Below, piece after piece: positions 56,331-64,000 of a stretch of DNA of 64,000 bases. Under the pieces are notes generated by a model. That model saw nothing but the letters and a program-made list of their open reading frames with translations, had not been told where the DNA came from and did not search any database. Location: contig CAXKWD010000003.1 of assembly GCA_964059195.1 (NCBI GenBank), positions 197,432,174-197,496,173 of the forward strand. Reading direction: 5' to 3'. This stretch comes from Ectobius pallidus. Taxonomy: Eukaryota; Arthropoda; Insecta; Blattodea; Ectobiidae. Numbering within the stretch: position 1 is the stretch's first letter; each line of letters opens with the position of its first letter. A program made the translations under genes and the position numbers.

Positions 56331-56896
56331 GAATTGAATAGGCGTCCTTAAGGCGGGAGGCGGGGTGGGAACGCCCCTAAGCACCGAAGCCACAGGCGTT
56401 TTGTACCACAGGCGTTTTGTACCTACCTCCGGGATGGAATGATTTGCGTGCCCACAGGCCGCCCGGGACCACAGATCCCCCCGCTGGCCCCCACAGAGCT
56501 CCTCTACATCCAACAAGCCTTAGTACCATGCCACGTGTGCGCCACCCTCTTCGATCCCTCCAACCGGAGCCCCGACAGGTCCGCGACACACACCACCAAC
56601 AACCTCTTGACCACAAGCAGCGGGGAGAACGGGAGAGGCCCCAAAGGGCGCTGACTGCCAAAGCAGGCCCGGTACCGGAAGTGGAAACGGGATGATGATG
56701 AAAAGGGGGAAAGGTGAGATGAAGTGGAGAGTGTTACTGGTGGAATAATAGGGGGAAACGGGAGAACCCCGAGAAACCCCCCCCCCAAGGCACGACTTCG
56801 TCCACCACGAATAACACACCCGCCGGCCCCGAGATTTGAACTCAGGACCGCTAGCATGCTAGGCTCACGCGCTACAGCATGAGCTACCGCGCCGGT
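56331..56896 (-). mobile_element. GC-rich tRNA-derived SINE, ~566 bp
   Basis: The reverse strand begins with GCGCGGTAGCTCATGCTGTA (A-box-like) and GAGTTCAAATCTCG (B box) and continues into a GC-rich body. CGTGATCAATT (56320-56330) and CGTGATCAGTT (56897-56907) are an 11-bp duplication with one change. Several long protein frames on both strands here (56377-56857) are artefacts of its composition. Confidence 0.82.
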
Positions 56897-57004
56897 CGTG
56901 ATCAGTTACCCCAGTAATTGAAGTACGTGCTTCCTCTCAGCCCTGGTTCCACGAAGGTTTGCAGAAACATGACTGACTTTCAAATTCAATAGTTATTCTT
57001 GTCT

Positions 57005-57211
57005 TCAACATCCAGCAGATAAGCCAAACATAACTTTTAACATAAAAAATGTTTCATTCGAATCTTTATGGATGAACTCTATTTTTACCTCTTCTTTTCG
57101 ATTTCTTCCTTTCCAATACACTTTTGAACTTTGCTTTAAATATTCCAGTAATTTCCGATAGTTTGCAATATCAACACTCTTGCTTTTGTCTGGATACTTA
57201 TCTGATGTCAT
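57005..57211 (-). other. Unrecognised 68-codon reverse frame
   Basis: MTSDKYPDKSKSVDIANYRK ... LLEYLKQSSKVYWKGRNRKE is hydrophilic and protein-like. TTTTACAG precedes it at about 57230 and could be an acceptor. No family recognised; may be a decayed exon or repeat protein. Confidence 0.25.
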
Positions 57212-57460
57212 CCAGATGAGATAAGCTTACTGTAAAATCGTGTGATGGGTGTCTAGTAGGTTCTTTTGCTACTCCATCAGATTTAATGTCAGGGATACCT
57301 GTGAGAAGGGATTAATATTAAAGTTATGTTCCGGCTTTTTGTCATCAGTTCGTTAGGTAATTGATGCATTTCTGGAACTGTTGGTGGAGAGTATGTGTTG
57401 ATTTGAATCAACATGGAGAAGAGAGCATTCCTCTTCTTTTGTTTTTGAAACTTGGTCTAA

Positions 57461-58258
57461 TCTCTCTATATATAAAAGGCTTTGTTCTGATTGACTGACT
57501 TCATGAGAGAGAATCAACGTAGGGCCTAAACTATATTAGGTAGAGACTTGGAATTTGGACAGATTCTTCGTTTCATAATGTAAATGCTCACTAAGAAAGG
57601 ATTTTTGCAAAATTTTGATTTTAAATGCAAAATCAAATGTTTTTTAGAAAACTTAATCCCTTTTTATACAGAATTATGAAATCAAAATCACAGTTCACAT
57701 GACAACATATTGTTGCCAGTGGTCTCAGATGGTTTTGGAAATAAATGAAATGGGACTGTAACAAATTAGAGAAGCTCTCAATATAATTCATGTTATAAAT
57801 ACATATTAAAGAATGAAATCCACGAAAATAATGCAGTCACATAACTTTCTCTACCCTGGAAATAGAGAAAACAATAAGAGGTATGATAATAGGCCTATGT
57901 TTTGAGAAGAGAAATATGAAAGTGATATTGCATTTCTGTTTAATTTCATCCCCAAAACGGTTTTATAGTAACATGAGAGTGAGAAATAAATATTCCACAA
58001 AGACAATACAATTTTATGTTACCGGAATTTCTGTTTCTTCTTATTTGATCCCCTACCAGGCTTGCTGTGTAGGCTACCGTACAAACGATGGGATGCAAAA
58101 TTGTACATCCTCTATGAGCCATTAAAAGGTATAGGCTATCAAGCATTATCTGAGGGAATTTTTTTAGTGTGATAAATCGTTCTTCCTATTTGAAATTATA
58201 AATACCTACATAAGGACCTAGAATTTAAAAATCGAAAGTCCTTCATAAGTTAAGCTAG
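57461..58258 (+). mobile_element. Non-autonomous Helitron, 798 bp, 3' hairpin deleted
   Basis: Starts TCTCTCTATATATAAAAGGC after an A and ends AAGCTAG before a T, the expected A|T insertion context with 5' TC and 3' CTAG. It aligns throughout with 60385-61194, but the 46 bp holding the 3' hairpin are missing between two TTAA tetramers. No Rep/helicase gene. Confidence 0.85.
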
Positions 58259-59130
58259 TGATTTATAATGATTTATGATTTATAAGTGAAGACGAATGTA
58301 GAGAAGGCAATGCACACATCCACAACTGCATTCAGAGTAAACCCTAGTCTCTGCAGAGTTTGTTGTATGTGAATTCATTTGACCGCGCTTAGTAAAACAG
58401 CTTAAGTTCATATTAATTTCAGGTAACTCTATCCTCCAAGGCGGGAATTGTATACTTTGGTATGTTAGAGACTAGAAAATGTTTAAATATGAAACGTATA
58501 GGTCTAGTACATGTGGCCGAGATGTTTCAATGCTTCTTTATCTGGATATAATACCCCTTTTCCTTTAGAATATGATTCGTCCCTACCAGTACGTAGATTC
58601 CAGAAATGAATTATATCGTAAGTTTTATGCAGTTCCAAAGCTACTTCGAACACTTATAATACGTATCGTTTCTCAACTGTTTGTTGGCAGATGAATGTGA
58701 TGTGCATTTTATTTGATAAATTCAGTGTAATTTTCAGAAATTATTTAATTTTTCAAGGGAAGGATTTTGGACTTTTATTATCCGCGATACTTCTAGTGTT
58801 AAACTATCAATATATTATACGCATAGCTGGTGTCCGCGGCTTCGCTCGCCATTATTAATTGACTCCAGGATTTTTAAGAAATTTGCACTGGTAGTTTATT
58901 AAAAAAGTTTGTGGTTCAGAGCTATGAACATTGTAAGTAAAAATAAAATTAGAATATTTGTTCATTGTGTTCATTTCACTTAGGCCTTATATAATAAAGA
59001 AGTGGTTTTCGTAATTTTGTACTCTTCGTGAAAGTTTACACTGCGAGAGACGAACATCGCCGAGTATACCCGATGTCTCACGAAGTGAGGGAGCGAGTGA
59101 GCACGCTATTGACAGCCGTTGAATTGTATA
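58259..59130. other. Intergenic; possible Helitron-like 3' end
   Basis: Around 58815-58850 GGTGTCCGCGGCTTCGCTCGC resembles, reversed, the GC-rich hairpin end of other insect Helitrons. No full element is visible. Confidence 0.35.
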
Positions 59131-59414
59131 ACGCTCTTTGCACACTACACGATTTCGGTCGGACGACAAAAAGTCGGACGGGCAATTTTCTTTAGTCGAC
59201 TGATAAAGAGAATGAGACCTTTCACATTGGACGGTAACGACACGACAACGATTTTTTGTCGGGTTGCAGTCGTCCAGTGCCACTGCATCCAGACGACTGT
59301 CGTGTCGTCTCTCTGCTCAGTGGCCTATGTAATCAAATCAAAAGCAAGTCGGACGACTAAAACCCGTCCGACTTTTGGTCGTCCGACCGAAATCGTGTAG
59401 TGTGCAAAGAGCGT
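59131..59414. mobile_element. MITE with ~53-bp near-perfect TIRs, 284 bp
   Basis: ACGCTCTTTGCACACTACAC then GATTTCGGTCGGACGAC and AAAAGTCGGACGGG at the left are inverted at the right with one or two differences. TGTCGTGTCGT-type motifs repeat inside. No obvious target duplication. Non-coding; the small frames are artefacts. Confidence 0.85.
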
Positions 59415-60014
59415 CAGACTAGATAGCTGCAGTTGGCATGTTTAATTAATCTAAATATAGTTTCAATCTGGTTGATAAGGGTACTGAATTTAAGCTGCAT
59501 TCCCGTTCTGCTCTAAATGTTGTATAGCTGTAAAGTTGCTGCAAGCTTGGAAACGAAAGCATTAGTTCCCTTTGCAGTCTTCACCAGGACTGAAAAAAAA
59601 AATACTGAAAAAGGGATATTGTAAAAACCTCTCTTTTTAGCTCCACAATAATGCCAATCAGGAATTTAACAAGCTGATGCTTCCGGGCATTGTTAGCTAA
59701 TCCTCTTTCAGTTTAAAAGTACGGGTAACACTCCATTCGATACTTCATTCTATAGGATACAGGGAGTTCAAAAATTCTTCGCACAGTACCTGCGCACTTC
59801 ACGGTCCTACCGCTTAAAAAATACAGAACAAATTCAAAAGTGGAAAACGAAATATCAGTGCACGGTTTAAAAACGGTCTATTTCTCAATATTCCCATTCC
59901 TAAAACATGTTTACTTTTTGTAGTTAGGTACATTGTATTTATGTGACAGTGAATGTGACTTATGTTAACGAGCTCGTGTGATAGAAAATTCCGGCACACC
60001 GGCGACAGCTGCAG
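59415..60014. other. Intergenic; SINE-like inverted fragment at its end
   Basis: AATTCCGGCACACCGGCGAC at about 59989-60008 matches, inverted with one change, an internal part of the SINE just downstream. Otherwise nothing recognised. Confidence 0.5.
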
Positions 60015-60026
60015 GCCTAAGTAGGA

Positions 60027-60252
60027 TTGTTTTTTTTACGGTTATTTAACGACGCGGATGTACTGCTATGTAGGCCTGCGACCGTCGCTGGTGTGCCGGA
60101 ATTTTGTCCCGCAGGAGTTCTTTTACATGCCACATGGGCCTGTCACATTTAAGAACACATAGCCTAAATGCCATCGGCTTGGGCCGTGTTCGAACACGCA
60201 GTCTTCGGCACTGAAAGCCAGCGATACTAACTGCGCCATCCAGGCCGACTAA
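60027..60252 (-). mobile_element. tRNA-derived SINE, 226 bp, 12-bp target duplication
   Basis: Reverse strand head: TGGCGCAGTTAGTATCG (A box) and GTGTTCGAACACGG (B box). The tail on this strand is AAAAAAAACAA. GCCTAAGTAGGA is duplicated exactly at 60015-60026 and 60253-60264. A typical LINE-mobilised Pol III retroposon. Confidence 0.92.
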
Positions 60253-60264
60253 GCCTAAGTAGGA

Positions 60265-60384
60265 GTATACGACCGTTGTTATATAACCATCAGAAATCGA
60301 GAGATGTATTAACTGTACTGTAACCTGTCGTTTTGAAGAGCAAAAGCGACCTACTTAGGCTTCTCTGGTTTAAGATTTTATAAA
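60265..60384. other. Short spacer, nothing recognised
   Basis: Non-coding spacer between SINE and Helitron. Confidence 0.5.
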
Positions 60385-61194
60385 TCTCTTCTCTATATAT
60401 ATATAAAAGACTTTGTCCTGACTGACAGGAATCAACGTAGAGCCTAAACTATAACAGGTAGAGACTTGGAATTTTGACAGTACCTTCGTTTCATAATGTA
60501 GGTGCTCACTAAGAAAGGATTTTGAAAAATTCTTATTCTAAATGCCAAAAATGAAATGTTTTTGAAAATACTTAATCCCTTTTTACATAGAATTATCAAT
60601 TCCAAATCACAGAATATATTGTTGCCAAATGGTATCAGATGGGCTTGGAAAAAACAAATGAAATGCACTTTTGACAAATAAGAGAAGTTATCAAAATAGT
60701 TCATGTTATAAATAAATATTACAGAATGAAATCCACTAAAATAATGGAATCACATAACTTTCTCTACCCTGGACATGGAGAAAACAAAACGAGGTATGGT
60801 AATGTGTATATTATTATATTATATCGCAGGTTTTTGGAGAGAAAAGTATGAAAGTGATAATGCTTTCTATTTAATTTCATCCCCAAAACGGCTTTATGGT
60901 AACATAAGAGGGGGAAATTTCCGGCCTCGATATTACAATTTTATGTTACAGGAATTTCTGTTTCTTCTTATTTAAACCTCTACCAGGCTTGCTGTGCACT
61001 GTACAAGCGATGGGATTCAAAATTCTAGATCCTCTATGAGCCATAAAAAACTATATCAAGCGTTTTCTGAGGGAATAGTTTGAGTGTAATAAATGCCTAT
61101 ATAAGGACCTAGAATTTAAAATTGAAAATCCTTCATAAGTTAATTTCCAATTACAAAATACAAAACCCGGGCAACGCCGGGTCTTTTAAGCTAG
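60385..61194 (+). mobile_element. Non-autonomous Helitron, 810 bp, complete
   Basis: 5' TCTCTTCTCTATATATATAT after A (60384); 3' hairpin CCCGGGCAACGCCGGG (stems 61166-61170 and 61177-61181), nine bases, then CTAG before T (61195). These are the three Helitron hallmarks. No Rep/helicase gene, so mobilised in trans. Related copies at 57461 and 13528. Confidence 0.92.
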
Positions 61195-61689
61195 TGTAGA
61201 TATAATACGACAAAGTGTTAGGTAAGAATTTCACATAGACTAATTGATGTAACATTTTGATTGCAACAAAGAGTAATCGACCGCACTGCAGGAATCCGCA
61301 TTCAGAAATCTAACCTAGACCAGAGTTGTATTTTTCACTAGGCAAGGCCTAAAAAATCTTAGTTTGTTCACGAGATGATACGTTATAATAACTCGAAAGA
61401 ACGTTTAAAAACAAAGTTTTAGTTAATAATAAATTCAGTTGTGTACAAAATTGTTAAAGCGTTTTCGACAAATTCCCTCAAAATTATAACATTTTCTTCA
61501 AGTAAGGTTGTAGTGAAAATAAGTCGTCACAAACTCCCGGCCACATTCTGGCCAGATGCATATGTAATTTTGAAATTCATGGTTTACACTATAATTTGGA
61601 TCTTTTACCAGCCTGTTCACAAATACACTCACACAAATACGTTTTTCCGTAAATTGTTTGTTTAGACTCAAAGTATCTCAATGGCTTTT
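61195..61689. other. Intergenic, nothing recognised
   Basis: AT-rich; frame 61441-61665 has no recognisable domain. Confidence 0.5.
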
Positions 61690-61900
61690 TATGTATCAAG
61701 TACGCAAAATAACGCTTTAGCGGACGAATCTAGTATTGCGGCCTAGGCGTAAGCCTAAGCTAAGTTTCTACGCACGTCGTGCATACAATAATTGTTAGTA
61801 AAAGCTCTGTAAATTATATGAAATGAAATAAAAATGCGGTGTGATTAATTATAAAAGGCATAGTCAGCCATTTTGTTGACGCCATATTCTCACAGCTGCC
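61690..61900 (+). pseudogene. Second copy of the 28.1-28.4 kb coding-like fragment
   Basis: YVSSTQNNALADESSIAA followed by a stop matches the 28-kb copy. Nucleotide similarity continues through CGCACGTCGTGCATACAATA and AAAGCTCT. This copy is more diverged. Confidence 0.5.
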
Positions 61901-62794
61901 TTAATTCTGTGCTATTACCCAATACGAAATACGGATATTTCTTATGAATAATATGGTTGTTGACTTAGGCCTATATTAATTGTTGTTATATTTTTAAGTG
62001 TTTTGTAAAAAAAATTAGTAAAGTTTCTGATTAACGTACAGAAACAATGTTGCCTTAATTTTTTTTGTTTTAAGGTCAAGTATTTTGTTTCAAACCTGTT
62101 ACGGTTGGTGTGACTGTCATCTTGATTTTTCAGTTGCCATGACGGCTGGTAAAGTGCTACTTTTTGGCGTGTTAACAGTCCGGCAAGCATCTGTTTTACA
62201 GAGCGTGTAGGCCTTCTAAAAACTTAATATTTAACAAAGCTTAACACTGCCACAAGAAAGCAGATGTGGCGTTTTTTAACTGCCATCTCACTTCCTTTAC
62301 AATATCTCCAACAATGCTTTTCCACTCACCCCTCAACACGATTTTGTATTCTCTTAAGACCTGCATGGAGAGTAAACTCACTTGATTTGTATTTGCCAAG
62401 CACGTGAGCCTATCCCATAAACTACTTTCATGTGGAAGTTATTCTCCCGTTATGGTTTTAACTACGTTATTATGTGATGTTATAATAACGGTATACAATG
62501 TACGCTAATCTCTTAGCTTCATCTTTGTATCCTTCCAGTGATCTGCGTTGGAAACATATGAACGATTTACCTCCATTTTATTCTTTTTTTTTATTTACTT
62601 AATTGAGCTGTGTTTATACTCCTTTTAGCTATGAGGTCATATCAGGAGTTCGGGATCTGTGTCTATACAGTAGGTAGGCCATGGAACTACTGATTGTCAA
62701 TTATTTCTATTGTTAATGTACTTTGTGGAGTAAATCTCAACTGATACTAATTTAAATGGATACGATAAAGGTTGAAACGGTGAGAATGATTCAT
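61901..62794. other. Intergenic, nothing recognised
   Basis: AT-rich; no supported gene. Confidence 0.45.
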
Positions 62795-62940
62795 GGTATG
62801 TAAATATCCAATTCGGAATTTGCCTTTACGACTGGGGAAACCATGCAAAACCCATGTCAAATTTGCCACCCACGGGATTTAAACCTGGACCTCCCGAATG
62901 CTAGTTTAAGATGTTACCATCTCGCTCGGTCTTTATTCTG
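62795..62940 (-). mobile_element. tRNA-derived SINE, same family as 12.2 kb
   Basis: Reverse strand reads GAGATGGTAACATCTTAAAC (A-box region), GGTTTAAATCCCGTGG (B box), AAATTTGACATGGGTTTTGC and ACCATG-rich tail sequence. It parallels the 12224-12367 copy and extends further 3'. No target duplication pinned down. Confidence 0.75.
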
Positions 62941-62999
62941 TCTTGATATATACATCTTGTGTTATGATATTTTCCCAATTTTCTCCTTCAGTTTCCACA

Positions 63000-63250
63000 T
63001 CTTTTTGTGATCTGATTCAGCCACCTCTTCCTTTGTGCCCTCCCTCATCCAAACCATTTGAGTAGTGCATCTCTCTGCCATTGATAGGACCACCTGCATC
63101 TCTTCTCAGACATCCTCATTCCTAATTTTGTCTCTTCTAGTCTTCTGGATGGCTGATCGCAGAAGCTTCATTTCAGACGCTTGTAATTTGCTCACATCTT
63201 CTTTATTGATTACATAGTCACTAGGCTGTATGACATGATAGGCAGGATAT
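63000..63250 (-). pseudogene. LINE reverse-transcriptase C-terminal fragment
   Basis: Reverse strand reads LQASEMKLLRSAIQKTRRDK, IRNEDV, a stop, EEMQV ... TTQMVWMREGTKEEVAE. This parallels the closing MKFLRRxxGxTRRDRIRNExIRxEL ... QLRWYGHVxRM region of insect RTE-type elements often found in host annotations. In-frame stop and divergence mark it as dead. Confidence 0.72.
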
Positions 63251-64000
63251 TTGTTTAAACATGGTCTGATTGGCTCTCAAAGGAACTCCCTTGTCCCACA
63301 CCACGTCGCGCACTATTCTGTACTTCTATGCCAGAGACGAGCTAAGAAAGAAACCTGAAGTAAACAAAAACCAGTACGTCTGTCTCACTTTAAGTCATAC
63401 GAGTAATGTGTTAAATCCTAAAAGTTTGACGTAGGCTGTCTTTATGTGTGAATGTGAAGAGAGAGAATCGCATCTCTGTGCTTAGAGGAAGTCATGTGAT
63501 TGTGCTTCATTAGAATGGTTCACATTCATTTTTATGCGGGTATTAACATTGCCGTACTAGGCCTACATGTAAGTTAATCCTATGCATTAAGACATCTTCG
63601 TGTAGACTACACGTATCCTGGTTGGGAAATTTCCGCCTAGAGTGTAAGCAATACAGCACACAAATGAGCCTACGTGCGGAGATTGCAAAGAACAGGCCGC
63701 GAATATCGACCTGGTCCAGCACAGCATCCCTTCTTACTGGGTCACTCTCTCTTCTGTCTGTTTAGGCCTACGCGTTGAACTTACTTGTTACTGTTGACGT
63801 ATATAGGCTACTTAACTGATTACAACGAAAATTATGACGAATATAAAAAATGAAATCTGATATCACAAGGAATATTTGTCTCCTATAACGTTCTCTACCG
63901 TAATAATGGGAAGTAATTAGCAATACGATTGTCTTGCTCCACATTCTGATATTAATACTTATGAATGTTCGAAAGTAACTTACCAAGAATGTTTATTAAA
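63251..64000. other. Intergenic, nothing recognised
   Basis: AT-rich; the reverse frame 63768-63986 shows no domain. Confidence 0.45.

Noticed and set aside
56377..56857. Overlapping long reading frames on both strands in a GC-rich stretch
   Set aside because: The region is a SINE with tRNA-like boxes and an 11-bp target duplication; the frames follow from high GC content and share no protein motif.

Overview
This is eukaryotic, gene-poor, AT-rich nuclear DNA, almost certainly from an insect with a large, repeat-laden genome. The evidence is: a single spliced exon of a receptor guanylyl cyclase with canonical AG/GT borders and no other exon of the gene recognised in 12 kb downstream or 51 kb upstream; a degenerate array of CCTAA (the insect telomere motif TTAGG on the other strand); and a dense mix of mariner, hAT, Helitron, LINE and tRNA-derived SINE copies. 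A cockroach-like or other polyneopteran source fits, but that is inference. No prokaryotic genes, CRISPR arrays or intact tRNA/rRNA genes are present.

Layout. 0-10 kb: two copies of a Helentron/DINE-1-like repeat, a LINE 3' end, a 2.9-kb hAT element (8-bp target duplication GGTAGCTG) inside an older inverted-repeat element, a LINE 3' end with a tandemly repeated tail, and a 0.5-kb hAT MITE. 10-24 kb: more Helentron-like copies (one carrying a SINE, one split by a nested insertion), a three-copy interspersed repeat, a Helitron 5' end, TA-flanked MITEs, LINE and mariner relics, and a TA-flanked element with a 120-bp fold-back. 24-28 kb: an inverted-repeat-bounded block holding a CCTAA array and a deleted hAT transposon with perfect 8-bp target duplication and a paralogous unfilled copy beside it. 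30-38 kb: a mariner interrupted by a jockey-like LINE, then a Helentron-like copy interrupted at TTAA by a 2,355-bp element. 39-51 kb: further Helentron-like copies, a 485-bp hAT with a CGGBP1-like zinc-finger remnant, AAT arrays, a SINE with a 14-bp target duplication, and mariner debris. 51.48-51.65 kb: the guanylyl cyclase exon. 52-64 kb: a TIR element in its intron, LINE, SINE and mariner relics, two near-identical Helitrons (one missing its 3' hairpin), and a MITE with long TIRs.

The most interesting object is the 35.4-37.7 kb element. Its protein is a broken member of what I recall as a widespread, uncharacterised arthropod family: an N-terminal CxxC...CxxC domain followed by a large domain with D...D...E spacing suggestive of an RNase H-like transposase. 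The gene sits between matching terminal inverted repeats and TTAA duplications, and removing it rejoins the host repeat. This points to a TTAA-specific cut-and-paste transposon whose transposase is normally left unannotated. All transposase and reverse-transcriptase genes here carry stops, frameshifts or deletions; apart from the exon, I see no gene likely to be expressed.
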